A stretch of DNA of 64,000 nt from Hymenolepis diminuta (taxonomy: Eukaryota > Platyhelminthes > Cestoda > Cyclophyllidea > Hymenolepididae). Position 1 is the stretch's first letter. Every line of letters starts with the position of its first letter. The notes under the pieces were generated by a model that worked only from the letters and a program-made list of their open reading frames with translations, did not search any database and was not told the origin of the DNA. The stretch spans positions 38,412 through 102,411 of the forward strand of contig CAADRB010000008.1 in the NCBI GenBank assembly GCA_900708905.1. The letters run 5' to 3'. Shown in pieces: positions 24,801-39,800 of the stretch. Position numbers and translations under genes: made by a program.

Positions 24801-27800
24801 CTGACCTCAGATATCGCAGAAGATTCCAGTGGGGAATTTTAAATTTGTTTATCAAGCCCCGATTCTATGAGAGAAAGAAAAAGAGAATGATATTTCATCT
24901 AAGGCCTTTGGATAGAATAACTGATAAATACTCTTCACAAAGACCAATCATTAATATTCAAATTCGCAACAGTTTAACACCACCATAATCCCCTATCTTT
25001 TCACCATTTTAATTTAGAATGACAAAAATTAGGATGAGAAAAGAGTGAAAGAGGAGGAAAAAGAAGGAAAGGGGAGAAGGGACTGAAGTAGAAGCTATAA
25101 TTATCATGAGCAATATTTACGTCAGAGTGGAGGTTGGGTGGAAAAATGGAAGTTGAGCTTTTGTTTATCTATTCTTAATAAACAAAATGAAGTGGAAAGG
25201 AATATGGAATGACTTATTTATTAAATATCTTTGGATGCGAAAAAGGCTTACTTTCCCACAGTTGGCGCAACAGATTAATTTACATACATCCTGCAAATAC
25301 TGTAGTTCTCAGGGTTTTCTTAACCATTAACCATTTCTAATCTAACGTCTGCTAACTTTTTACATAAGTTTATCTGTAAATAGCCCGTTTCTTTATGTAA
25401 CTATATCTACAAATGAGTGAATTGAGGTATTATCGAACATTTTCGAGGCTTGAAGTAGATCTCATTAAATTTTGTTAACCGATTTTATTACTCAGGCACT
25501 GGAGTTATCGATTATCCAAACTCATCCCTGGTAAGGAAGTCCCCTTAATGTTAAATTATTGGCTAACCGAGCTCCATTTGCTAATGAGCAGAAGTAGTTT
25601 CTAAATTTAGTTAAGAAGAGATTTTCTTTTAGTTAAAATTAATCTACTATCCTCCTCCAGGTCTAGATGAAGTATTAGAATCAAGGCGAGCACTGGAAAT
25701 TGCAATTATGACAAGTTGATCGCTTAACATTTTTCGATTTTATATTTATCTATCAATCAGTCAGCCATCATATGGTCCTTCCTCCGTTTGAATTAATCTT
25801 TTACTGCAGACTTGGGCTGTATCGTATGTACTGTTCAGACACTGTATAAACGTCCAATTGTCTAAGAATAACTTTACAATTTAAAAGTATGGATGCTTCT
25901 TCCTTCGTTCTGTCTTTCGAACCGAAACCCGTGACCTTCACAACTTTGAGTGTAAACCAATTAGATGACTGTTTAATGTCAAAAGGTAAATTTTCCGAAA
26001 ACTGTCTCTCTTTCTTCTGTTGAACTAAAATTTCCATTTTTTGTAGAGGAGATTTATTTTTAGACTACAGATAGTCATTTTCCCAATTAACCTTTCCTTC
26101 TATTCCCATTAACAAGGTTGTGGTTTTGTGAAAGTCTTGAAAAAATTTGAGTGACTTTTGGCACTAATCTTGGAAATAAGTTACTATAAAACATAACTCA
26201 ATGGGATCTTGAACCTATGCATTTGACTGAGCCCTCGCTTATAATTAATCCAATGACCATGAGACTTACCTTGAGAATTGTGTAGGTTACACAAGTGAGG
26301 GGATTTGAAGTACACTCGGCCAGTTTAAAGATGTCCATTCCCCATTTGTCGAGTCCGCTGGCAAGGAGCTGAAATACAGAGGGTAAAGCTTAACGTGAAT
26401 TCTAAGAAATCGATATTAATGCCAATTATGGGAGCCTTGCGGCCAAAGTTTAATTGACAGAAGTAGGAAAAAATTTCCTTTTTTAGATTCCGCTTTTTCC
26501 AAATATTTGGATTTTATTTCAGAAAGTACAGCTTCAAGTCCTGTAAATTTGTTGCATGACACTGATCCTTAAAATGGACGCGAGTCATCCCTTTAATAAG
26601 GTACATAACGGAATGTACCTAAACGCGGATTATTTTGAATTTCTGGTGGATTATATTTTTAGAAGAAGGAAGAAAAGTTTAATTCTTGGTTGTGTAATTG
26701 AAACGATTACCAAAACCGAATACTCTTGATCAATGAAGTTCAATATTTGCGCTTTCTTCGGCCACTGAATGGGTTAGAACTGGTTTGTGAAAGTTTTGAT
26801 TACATATATGTATAAAATATTAACTTTCCTTAGTTAAATTTTCTTCCAGTTTAAATCTATTTAAGTTAGAACGGTTATCTTTGGATTTAAGTACCCTTTC
26901 TTTAGCAAGAAGAAATATGAGTATTTAGAACTATCAGAACTATTTTTGGAGATTCCTATAAGGGGGGAAGAAAAGCGAACAATTGATTGAATATAGTGAT
27001 GAGCGTCTCTAAAAGAATGAATGATTGTAGAAATTGGACTGTGCTGATAGCTCAAATAGAGTGAATAAAATTAAATTTGGACGATTACACAGCGATTAAA
27101 TTTAACGACTGACCAAAAATGAATTATATTCAAGGGGTAAATCTTGCTGCAGCCATAACATGTTCATCCGCCCATTTTAAAAATACTTCCAATTCCCTTT
27201 GAACTATAAAGTAAGTCATTTCTTTTGTAAAATTGTTAATTTGAACAAACAGCAGTTGAATGCAGAATACAAAGGAAAAGGAGCCGAGTTAATTCAACTT
27301 ATTTATTTATTTGAAGTTTTTTTATCAGCTTTCGCCATTTTTAATGCCTTCTGCTTAATAGACGGAGACCACATCAGCTAAACCAATAACATTTCTTATT
27401 CTTATTTGGAGAATAAGAAATTACAGAACATATGAGTGCACGGATGTGTCTCAATTGTTTTTTAAGAATTATTTTATTGAAATTTTTTGAGTTTGCATTA
27501 GGTAGGGAGTAGATACCGATTAATCCCTTTTAAGCTTTTAAAAATTCAAAATTTGCACGTTAAATCAAATTAAATACGCAATTAAAAGAGAGATGATAAA
27601 TTATACAATTAAAAAATAACGCAATCTATTAAAATAACAAACACATGTATGAGATGCCAGTTAACTGAAGGTGTAAAAATTAAACCGACACATGGGTGAA
27701 AAAATGGTGGATATTTTAGAATCGTTGAAGAGATAAACGCGCTTCGAGCACTGAAAGAGGTTTTGAATTAAGTGTTTGCTTGGGTTAATAGTAAGAAGAT

Positions 27801-30800
27801 GAAAGTTGCCAACGAATTATATTCCGCCATATCAAACAGAGAAAGCAATAACTGTGAGCGATTGGTTTAGGCTTCTTCAGCATAAGCTGAACATGATAAA
27901 AGGTAACAGTTGTCTACGAACTTTCATCAATAGACGTAATTGAGTTACAGCATTTCTGTCGTCTTTCTCTATATCAAAGTTAACTGTAGCCTAATGATGT
28001 CTACAAACAATAATCATATCAATTAATAGCTCTTGAGTGAGAATGATATGACATTGATTAATTTCGGCAGTAGTTTCCTACTTGGTGAATCCAGTTTTGG
28101 GGTGGCATAGCAACCCAGAGTCTTCCCCTTTAGCTGTTGGTCACAATATGGAGACGCAGACATTTCATCATGACTGACGTTGGAAGGAGAAACTGCCTTA
28201 TGCATTTTATAAATAGTCCTCTCAGTCACCGTAGAGTTGTCTAGCATGGAAATCGATTTAAATTATGTCCCATCTTTCTTCTGTATATTGTCCACTTTCA
28301 GTCAAGGTCGAGAAATGGATTCTAAGTAAACACAAACTATACTATTTATGAAAAATGGTAGTCACTCTGGATTATTGATATTAAATGCAGTTAATATCCA
28401 CAAGTTCTTGACGATATATGGTTTTCAGATATTTTGAGGCCTTTCTGATAAAAATCAATATCTGTCATCACCCTGTTTACCGGTAATACTATTAGTTGCT
28501 TCACCCCTAGATGAATAGTTTAAAATACTCCAATAAATCAATTATTAATAGTTAAAACACATTATTATTGTCACGGAAAACACAAGGAATTTTGTTATAA
28601 TATCCTTAATAAATAGATAAGCGACTGTCAACTCTTTTTTAATATTTATTTGCAATCTAAGATCTTATGGACAGGGTATTTATTTGCTCGAAAACGAGGG
28701 ACAATTCTGTCACTGTAGATAGCAAGGGATATCAGTAAAGTAACACGTAGACCTGCAACTGTCCGCTTTTGCACATGCATACATACTAGACCACGAGTTT
28801 TCTTTATGTACTTTCTTCTTCCACTTCTATCTCACGCTCATGCATAACTACACAGCGTCACAAGGCTGGTGTCTTTCTCCTTTGCCTTTTATTTTCTCCT
28901 TCTTCGTATTCTTCGCCTTTGCCTTTTTAGCTCCACACGCTTGCCCTGTCTCTTTTTACTCTCCTCCCCACCACACGTCAGTTTATTTTTAGCAACCAGT
29001 GAACAAGTGGGCTTTCAGTGTGTTTGACAGAAGACTAACTATAAATACAAGGATATGGATATTCGTGTGCTATATTACGACCCAAGTGATCTGTCCGATT
29101 GACGCTTTTCTAATATCAATTATCGTGATGTGATCGAAGCCCTGAAGTAATTACTTACATGAATTAGTATTTTATGTTTTGGTCAAGAATTAAATCATCA
29201 ATTTATGCTATTGATAAGGATAACAAGCGGTCATTTTGAAATTACCTACATTCTGTGCTATTAATTCTACTTCATGCAAAGCGAAAATTACAAACTATCC
29301 TAAAGTATTGTTTATAGAAGATTTCTTAACCTGAATGAAAATTTTATTAGGCGCTTTTTCAAACATTTTACGTTACAGTCGTAAACAGTATTAAAAATTG
29401 AAAATATGCTTATTAACTGGGACCAGGAATGGAGGGCACACTAAGGGCTGACTCGTCTCTTTCTTTTCTTCCCTTCTCTCTATCTCTTCCCTTTAGAAAA
29501 TAAAAGAGAAAAAATGCTAGTGAGGAACTCAGACGTACAAGGTTAACGTGCATCAGCTGGTCATTTATCATACGCATACTTTCATAACGCTCTTTCGTGC
29601 TAAAGCATTCTGGTTAGCATAAATACTAATGTGTATATGTACAGACAAATACAAACTAAATATCGCACACTCTTAGACACCTTCATTATCAGGGAAAGAG
29701 GGAACGTGTGACCACACTATCCGTCTGTCGTCTGTCTCAATTTATTATTGAGTAATTGAGAGAGGGAGAGACAATGAGAGTAGATTTATGAGTAATAACT
29801 AGACATAATCTTCCGTTGCTCCCTCCCAGAAGAAAATACAGCCGGTATATGATGATAATTGGTGATAAATGAACAAAAAACTTTTTTCGGCAAGTGACCT
29901 GGAGATTGAAGCAGTGGGATGGTTTATATCAGCAAATATTTTCTGAAAATATGATTGATTTTCAAAATTTATCGAATTGTAAGTTCTGGTCAGTCACTCG
30001 GAAATATGAAAAAAGGTAAAATTATTTATTTATTTTCCCCATGAAATCATGAAAAAGGACATTTTGGTGCCAAAATGCTTCTATTCTAAAGGGAAATAAT
30101 TTTTTAACTCTAGGGGACGTTATGGTACTTGAATGAGTTACAGTTTCTGAATTTAACAATACAGATACCAGAATGGTCAATAACTGCAGACAAATAGAAG
30201 ATAAATCGATGGAGGGAACTGATTTGAAAACATCTGCATTATCCATTACTTCAAAAGATTAAGTCCCGTTTCAATGGTAAAATCGAATTTTCGCATAGAT
30301 GAATTTTTATACTTAATAAATTTTTAATTATTTTATAAACTGATGTATTTTGGCTTCTATCAAAAAATAGCTAAATGCAAACTCAAAATTCTCCGTGAAA
30401 GCTCACAAGCATATTGAATCAGAATAAGAAAACACCATAATTTTTACCTTTTTCTCGCCCAATTAAGTGTAAGGCTGATCATTACTCCTTTTCTTTTCTA
30501 AATCATATTTTAATACGAATACTAATTGATTATTTTTGTTTGAATAAATACGCCACATGAAATATTTCGGATGGTATTTTCGTTGATCGAGATCCCAAAT
30601 ATTCCCTTTGCTAATTATATTAAATTCACATTATGTTCAGAAAATAATTGTGAGCTACCTATTAAATGATTGTACCTACCAAATAGACGTACTAAATCTC
30701 TCTTATGAGACATAGCTAGGACACTTTTGGAACGGGTAATTAAACAGCTCTGAGGTAGGTCTTAATCACCCAAGATTCTTGTTAGCAACTTAATACTGCG

Positions 30801-33800
30801 GACATATCAGTTAGCAATGTGTAACTCTAATTTTATGTCGAGCCGTTTGAGCTTTATGTCTAAATAGCAGGTCTTGTTAAAAATTGTGAAAATCTGACTT
30901 TAAATTTTTCTCTCTTTGAATCACACCACGACACTAGTCTTGAGTAATCTAATTGGTCAAAAATGGTGCTCTTCCAGGCTTTACAAACTCTACTGTTACA
31001 AGATGGAAAGGAAAAAGACAATTTTTAGTTCATCTATATTAAAAGAGAATTGAGAGAAGGTAGTAACTACGTAGGCGGTAAATAAGTAGCAGAGTAAAGG
31101 TCAATGTGAAGGAGTTAAATAACAGTTCAAAATCGATAAACAGTTAAAAGAAAGAAAAAAGGGGCCTTGTATACAACTAAGTGAAGGAGGCAGAAAACTC
31201 TGGATTAGTCTGAAGGTCACTACGGTCTTGTTAATCGATTTTTAATCAACTGTGGTTAGTCAGGTACACACACCACACCATATTTATTTGACAGTTGAGG
31301 TATGACAATACGTGTGTTTTTATGAATTACTACTTGGTGGTTCTAATTGCATTTAACCACGTCACTGAGAACATGTAATTTAATTGCTTCCTACGTAGTA
31401 TTGTTTTTAAAATTTGTAAGACATATGCCTTTCCGATAATATATTTAAATAAAATGTTTTTGGGAATCCTTTTAATAATATTTGTTTAGAGCTTTTATCT
31501 AAATCACTGATAAGATTACAATTTGGGAGGTATTTTGATCGCCTTGATATAAGACTGATGGAAAATCTTTTTTTCTTGTAAATTATTTCAGTGAAGAATC
31601 TCAGCCTGATGATGGATGATGCTTGTCGCCATAGCAACCGTCAACTGTCAGTCAGGCTGGTGAACATCGCCTGAAAATTAGTAAATGTGACAACCCAACA
31701 CTGAACGAAAGGACGAAAAATCCGAACCGAAGTATCAGGGTGTAGAAACAGAATTATAAGATTTTTTGATAATTAGCAAGGATTATGACGTGGACAGCAA
31801 ATGCAAGGAGTTCTAATCTTTTTCGTGTCAAATAAGCAATCATTAATTTTTGAGGACGTCACCTTTCAATCTTGCTGTTAAAGTGTAAAAATTTGGTGTG
31901 TGAAAACTAGCACAAATCCAGTTTTCACAATGGAACCTCAAGCTAAGATCCAATCGATCTTAAAATCTTCAAATGTTTTAAGACAAAAAAGATCTTAAGA
32001 TTAGAGAGAATTTATTCAACCCAAAAACTCAAGACAAATATTGATTATAAGACTCAGATTCTGAAATTTTACTGTCCCCTCCCTGAAACATCTTTAAGTC
32101 TTTCTACCCATCTCGTAGTTTCAAATCTAACTTTCTCAAATCTACTGTTTTCATTAAAAATAGAACTTCTGTTACAAATAAATCCGTCCCTGAGATTCAT
32201 TCTGAGAAATCACAGGACTAATTCATTGTTATCTCTTAGATTATACTTCCCTCAATCATTTTTTTTCGAATGAATGATATCGATTCCCACGATGGTGAAT
32301 TCTGTTTATCAAGAGATATAAGAATTCGAACAAGCGAATGGGTCCCATTCACCTCTAAATTATATATAAATATATATATATATATACATATAGTCGCTAG
32401 GATGATCGTCTAGCCGCGGAATATTTGTAACAATTTAGAGGAACAATTAAGGTGAATGAAAGTGAATTCACACTCAACGAGGATCTCTATGTCAGCTAAT
32501 TAAATGACAGAATTATGTACAAGCAACCGTTGCACAAAATGGAGAAAGGGACCCAACAAATACGTTAATGCAGTAACAATGACCTTGCATCTCAAAGGTT
32601 AATTATAGCTGATCTGATTTTTATCAAACTGATTTAGCTATTGGAAATACAGGGAGAGGAAACATTCCCCTTTTAACATTCATGTCTCAGAAGTTTACTC
32701 AGAGAATTAATAGGACTAATACACAACTCTCTATCCTTTTTCAAGCGAATAATATTGATTCTCAAGAGCAGTTCTGTTTATCAAGAGGCGAAATACACCA
32801 ATTTACCTCTTAAGATTATATTTATTTCCATTTTCAGGATACAGATATGATAACCGATTCCCACGAGACAAGACTTCCTCTATTTCCGTTTATTAAAAGT
32901 CTGATGAATATTTAAAGGTCGACAGGATCAAATCACTCTCAGCTACAGAATGGATGAAACAGCATTCTCACACAAGGACTATGTTTATCCAGCGGCAGAG
33001 GTATATCCGATTAGATTGACTATTGCACAAAAGGTCCACTCATTCACATTAAGAAATAGGTGTGGCTCTACATACAAATAAGCACACATTGTAGAGTACA
33101 TTTATGAAGGTGTGTGTAGAGTGGCAGAGGCGGCGATTGACTAAGAGAGAGCGAGAAAGACAAAAGCATTTCGCTCATTCTCCCACTTTATTTTTCTCAA
33201 ATGAAATAAGTCACGTGCCACTCTGCAAAATACAAGGATGCAGTGGTCAAAGTCTCGCTATGTATGTGTGTGCGTCCTGGCAAGAAGAACTGGCCGATAC
33301 TGACTTAGTGGACGTTGATTTTCCCGATTGCTTTCTATTATAAATCAGTATTATCTGAATGTGATTTTATGAAATAACTCTGGCTTAGAATGAAGGGTAG
33401 AATGAAATAGTTTAACTCTTGCCCCTTCTAGGTGTACGAATTACATATATACATATATACATTACATACATACTGTTATACTATTAAGGTAGTGCACAAT
33501 CATCTTTTGAATGTAAGATGAAATTTTTGTATTTCAAGACGGAAATATCAAAATTGCACTTTCCCTTTTCCCAATAAATGTTAGATATCGACTGGTCCAA
33601 ATGGTATCTTTAATGCTAACTCTAACAGATCATTTTCTTCAACGACGTCAGAAATTTTATACCAAACTCTTTAGGAAAAAAATAATCGCTATATTCATAT
33701 TTTTAAATTTCCAGTTTATACTCTAACATACCTTATTCAGTTCTTCTGGACGGTCTGGAATGATTCCGTATTTAGGTGGGAGCTCATCGGGATCCTCGAA

Positions 33801-36800
33801 TTGAATCACTTTCTTTGGATCCACTCCAAGGTTGCTCACATTTGGACCGAGAATGCTGGGCAGATTTGATGATGCGGTCTGCATTCCCGACTTATTGGCA
33901 TCTTTGCTTCGCTCTCCCGGTCGTTTCTAAAGGTCACAAAACGGGCAGTTAAGTAGACACTGAATGATTATAAGAAGGCCACACCAGAAATAAATTGTAG
34001 ATTTTTTATCGTCCCTTCCTGGTCTGAATTAAAAGTACTGTTAAACGTCCCGTGGAGTCTGCAGCTTTCAGAATATTTCGATTGCTCATTTCAGCTATCT
34101 GGTTTATAAAACTATGCTTTCAAACCGATTATCAACTCCCAGTCAGCTAAAGGAAAGTAACATGTGCTATATACTACTTAAACTCACCTTAGTAGTAGCT
34201 ACAGCTTCCAACTTCTTCGCTGTGTTTTTGTCCAGCCGAACAATCAGAGAGGATTGAGGGGAGACAGTGGCTTTCTGAAAATCTATGGCATTTTTGGCTG
34301 TGATTGTCTTCTGATCGGTCTTCGAATCTGCTGAGGTATTTGGAGTTGGTTCAAGATCATCATTGTCAACAGTTCCCCCACTTCCACTTCCGCAAGGCAT
34401 TTGAGCATCTCCACCCTGCTCGTCATTATCCATGAAGGTGCTGATATATTCAGTGATTTGGGAGTTGATCTTATCACCATCGTACACTTGACTCAGCTCC
34501 TTGTTCAACATCTTCTTGAACTGAAAGAGTAAAAAATCAAACATCATGGTACACGTTTTTGTCGGCATTCAAATTATCACAAGAGAACTAGATTCATCAA
34601 TATATCACATCTAATACATGGAAAGGGAGACAAAAAAGTATCAGAGACCAAAACCATCGCATTAACTGAAAAGGTAAATGGATATTGGTTATTAAAACAA
34701 AACTCCTATAATAAAACTGGAAGAATTACCGCAAAATGCAGAAATTCTTCAATCAACATCTTATAACTGTTGTCGGTTCCTTCGATCTGAATGACAACTA
34801 AACTCATTTTCTTTTGAATCATCACACGTGTAAGACAACCAGAAAATTTCATGAATTGCGTCTCTCTGTACTGTTTATGTGTAGAGGGAACCGACTAAAT
34901 TAGACTGTATGTAGATCTAGATATAAGTCAAGTCTCGACAAAAATACAGAAAGGATAAAATGCAAACCAGCTCCAGGAATATTCATTTTCATTAATAATT
35001 CCACTGGAGTTTCTTTGTATTTGTATTCAAATAATAAGGGTAAACCTATAGGATAATAAAGTTTCATTGCCATCCATGTTTGAGAATATTTCAACAATTG
35101 CGTTTGATATTTCCTTATTTTCTTTTGCAATTTAGATTATTAGTCTTTGCTTTACTGAATGTGCCTATTCGTACTTCATATATCTATCGAAAATAAGACG
35201 ATAAAAAATCAAATTAATTTATAAACTCTATCAGTACTTCTTCATCAAAATAAATTTTTATTCATGTCTCTTCAGGAGTGACGTAATGAATATAAAGGAT
35301 TAAATTGGGGAAATCAAAGAACCTAATGAATCCAGTGCTCAGCTGAACTAGAGCTTTTCCTATTTCCCTGAATTTACTATCAATTTCCCTTTTGAATGAT
35401 TAAATGCTCTCCTGGGATTGAAATTGATTTTCTTCTCTGTCATGGATAGTGATTATTATTCCAATCTTATTTTATGAAATTATATAAGCTCCTAATTCCA
35501 TTTAGGAAAGTATTTTCTGCTCATCTTGGTTAGAGGAGCAGAGTAACGGATATTTTCAGGTACGAAACTAGAATTTTCCTGCCTTCTTTATCAACCAGAT
35601 TTAATCAGTGCAGGTGGCAATTCAGCTTACTGGTTGTGCACCAGTGGACATTAATCCCGTGACCTCTGACTTCGTAGATGAGTGCAATTAAATTTTCTGT
35701 CTTTCTGGATACAATAATAATTTATTAATAATATTATGAGAAAACAAGCATTAAGAAAAGGCTCTTATTTAAAGTTTTATGTTCTTTACTAAACTACAAA
35801 GAAGCTCAAAATTAAAATGCAATATATGGAGTTCAGAGTCAAACAATGCCATGATTTATTTAAATGTATTTTCATAGGAAGAATTCAACCCAAAAATTAA
35901 GCCGAAAATTAGTCCAAACACTATGTAAATTTAGGCGAATTTTAAATCTGCCAGTCGGATGTCAAAGTTTATGAATTCAAAATATTTAGCGAAGTAAGTT
36001 GCGGATGTGACTGTAAGAATCTCGGTATATTAAAACTGTAAATCTATAGGCTTGTAGAGATTCTTAAAATGTTCTAATTATGATCTACAGCCAGACAGAG
36101 GGAATCTCTGAAATTGTGAAAGTAAAAATACCAATCTAAAGCTGACCTTCTTAACTCATTTATGAGAAACGAAATTAATAGGAGAAAATGTTTACAAGAA
36201 AAATAGTTTAGGAACTACGAGAGCGAGGTACTTTTTCCATAAAGATGAGATCACGCCAAGAAACATACTAATCTAAGTGTCAAGCAGAATATAATGGGAT
36301 CACTTTTATCCTTGAAGAAAAATTGAGCAAAATGAGGCACTGTAGTAAATTATAGCTGGAATGATTCAGAATGGCATATAATGCCCTGTTAATCATTTGC
36401 TTTTCCCACTTGGATAATTGCACTCATAGATATTCTAAAATGTGTCGGGGGTGGGCGATCATTAGATAGCTCATCGTTTTGACGGATCCATTCATCGTCA
36501 TTCCTTGGTGTATATAGCATTCGTAATTTTTCTTGCGTCCCATATTCGAACTAGACTAGAAAGGAAGCCTCCGTATTTTAAGGAAATGAACAGTGAATTC
36601 ATATAAAATTTTGGCTAACAAACATTCTAAAACAGTAATTTAGGGCGAATTCAATAAATTAACGAACTAATTATTTGAAATTCATTTCCTTCATAAAAAG
36701 ATTCTGCATCAGATATCAAATGTGATGGAAATTTAAAATATCCTTGTGGGTTCCTGCCAGTAGTTAATTTATTCAAAATCTGCATTTGAGGGCACGAGTT

Positions 36801-39800
36801 GAGAGCGCAACTGCGGACTAAGGAGGAATCAAATCAAAATAGGCCTAATTAAAGTGACCTGAAGTCTCATTTGAATTGCTAAAAGGGCGCATTAAAGTTA
36901 AAAATAACCTTTAATGATGTTTTAATTTCACTCTTTTTCTTTAAATAATCTGCAAATAAAAATACATGTTGATGACCCTTGACATAACGACTATCTTTAT
37001 GTCAAAAGCCATTAAATTGATATTCCCCGGTGCCCAAATCGAGACCGGAATTACTGAGAACAACAATTGTTTCTTTCCACTTGATAGGTGTCAGAACGTA
37101 AGTTTCTCAATGAGAAGGAATCTGGGATATACCTTTTCTTGCCAGAAGACAAGTAACCTATCGTTGGACGTGGAAATTCAGAACATCAAATAGGAAACGC
37201 GTCCTTTTAAAGATAAGAGAAAGTATTGTTCTGAACCTGTTAATACTTGAATTTCAAAGCTCTTTGAAAATAATTAGACTCTAGAAAAATCATAACTCTC
37301 CACATCATAGGCGAACTTTGGAGTTTATCAGAGTTTGTTTAAAAAGAAACTGAATGATTTACATCAGCCAAATATTTAGTATCAGTTCGAGATGGGCACA
37401 CTTTGTGAATGATCTGATAATGTAATAGAAATGAGTAAGTAAAACGGGCATTGTCGCCAGGACCACAACAAAGAAGTGATTAAATCCCATATATAATGTT
37501 AGCAATTGAAAACTTAAAATAGAATAACCGCATTCACATTGACATTAACAAATTTCCTGTTTATAAATCCTTCCTCAAGTACTTAACATCTAAAAAAGGT
37601 AAAATTAATATGATTTCATACAAATAGGAGTTCGTGGGAAAAAATCTTGTCCACTAATGATTCATATATCCTAAATCGAAACAGCTGATACCGCAAGTAC
37701 GTTTTCTAACCATTTATTATATCCACTTTATCAAATGATCGGCACTCCCGTATCTAAGACAAATGAAGAGCGTCTAATGCATAGTGCTGTAAGTCCCAAA
37801 ACCAAAAATTTCATCCCCAATCAAGGAGTGATCGGTCTTTTTATTCCTGAAACATTCAGACTTGAGATATTTGAATATACCCTAGACCCCAATTGGATTG
37901 CTTTTGAGTTGAAATTTGTAACGAATGGTGAGCTACATTTCTCTAAACAAGTTCAAGAATTGCACAAGTTTGTAAGATGGGATAGCTGCAGACCGATAAG
38001 GTAGCTTATGAAGGATTTGTGTTTTTCTGTGAAAATTGTGTTACAGTGAAAGGTCGAATGAATAAAACAGAAAGACTGATAAACTAACGAATGAAATCAC
38101 TTACATTTGGGATAAATTATATCAAAATTATTTTCATTACAACTGTATGATTTACAGTACCTTCTTAAAAACTTTAAACTAGGTAGACATTTAACATAAT
38201 CCCATTCTAAACCACTCAGTGGGAAAATATTTGGACTTAAGGCCAATAAAGTGCTTGCAGTACTCTATATTCCAGAAGGATTATTTCGACTATTAGGAAC
38301 TTTTATTAGGAATAATTAAAATAAGCAATAAAATTATAGACAATGAATGCAGATCCAAGTATTAACAAGTGCGAAGTAAAACAAGACACATGTTTTTTTA
38401 CACGACTAGGCAAGAAACTAAAATTTTCCCCCTAAACATACACGTGCAACACAAGTTTCAACATCAATCAACCCTGACAACCAACCAAACAGTCTGCTGT
38501 ATGGGAAAATAAGCGACCAACGTAAAAATACAGGGTGCGTAAAGTATTTGAGGGCACTCATATTTTTGTAATTTAGACTAACCCGACAATAATTTATGTA
38601 TTTTTTATATCAGCAGATCTCGTGGCAGATACTGCTATAACACATGAAATGAAAAGACACGCTGTTACAGTGCCTGTAAAAGAGAAATACAACAATTTCG
38701 AAATTGCGAAATTTCTAAAAGTGACCAGATCTTTCGTTTGCAAAGTTAGAAAGGAGCTGCCGGATGAAAAGAATGGTGATGAATTGGCTGCCACGAGGAA
38801 GGGAAAACAAGAGCATTGTGAACGCTCTGCCGACTGACTGACTGACTGACTGACTGACTGACTCACTCACTCACTCACTCACTCANNNNNNNNNNNNNNN
38901 NNNNNNNNNNNNNNNNNNNNNNNNNNNNNNNNNNNNNNNNNNNNNNNNNNNNNNNNNNNNNNNNNNNNNNNNNNNNNNNNNNNNNNNNNNNNNNNNNNNN
39001 NNNNNNNNNNNNNNNNNNNNNNNNNNNNNNNNNNNNNNNNNNNNNNNNNNNNNNNNNNNNNNNNNNNNNNNNNNNNNNNNNNNNNNNNNNNNNNNNNNNN
39101 NNNNNNNNNNNNNNNNNNNNNNNNNNNNNNNNNNNNNNNNNNNNNNNNNNNNNNNNNNNNNNNNNNNNNNNNNNNNNNNNNNNNNNNNNNNNNNNNNNNN
39201 NNNNNNNNNNNNNNNNNNNNNNNNNNNNNNNNNNNNNNNNNNNNNNNNNNNNNNNNNNNNNNNNNNNNNNNNNNNNNNNNNNNNNNNNNNNNNNNNNNNN
39301 NNNNNNNNNNNNNNNNNNNNNNNNNNNNNNNNNNNNNNNNNNNNNNNNNNNNNNNNNNNNNNNNNNNNNNNNNNNNNNNNNNNNNNNNNNNNNNNNNNNN
39401 NNNNNNNNNNNNNNNNNNNNNNNNNNNNNNNNNNNNNNNNNNNNNNNNNNNNNNNNNNNNNNNNNNNNNNNNNNNNNNNNNNNNNNNNNNNNNNNNNNNN
39501 NNNNNNNNNNNNNNNNNNNNNNNNNNNNNNNNNNNNNNNNNNNNNNNNNNNNNNNNNNNNNNNNNCAGATGCAGATGCCTATGAGGAGACTCTTCAAACC
39601 GTTGTTGTTAAGCTGCCTTGGATAGACAGCATAGCCAATGGGAGGCCCCCTCTGTCTACCAAACAAGATTCGGCTCCATTCCATAAATTTCTCAAAACCC
39701 AAGGATTGGATGGATGGCGAGAGTTTTCATCATCATGTCACATGTTATGGCCTCCTAACTACTTGCCAGAGCTTAATCCTTTGGATAATTACGTGTGGGG

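Noticed and set aside
25801..26037. Possible extra PDE4 cassette exon with splice-like borders
   Set aside because: Its phase (one base missing at the start) is incompatible with the phase-0 junction between PDE4 exons 6 and 7, and the sequence has no PDE similarity.
33104..33343. 79-codon frame in a GC-richer patch of PDE4 intron 5
   Set aside because: No similarity, no splice partners, chance length.
37735..38004. 90-codon plus-strand frame in PDE4 intron 3
   Set aside because: Length is expected by chance, there are no recognisable domains, and it is antisense within an intron.
38836..38885. CRISPR-like regular repeat
   Set aside because: It is a plain tetranucleotide microsatellite with no spacers, in an animal genome.
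38875..39702. 275-codon minus-strand open frame
   Set aside because: Almost all of it is the N gap read as unknown residues. The remainder is antisense to the transposase.
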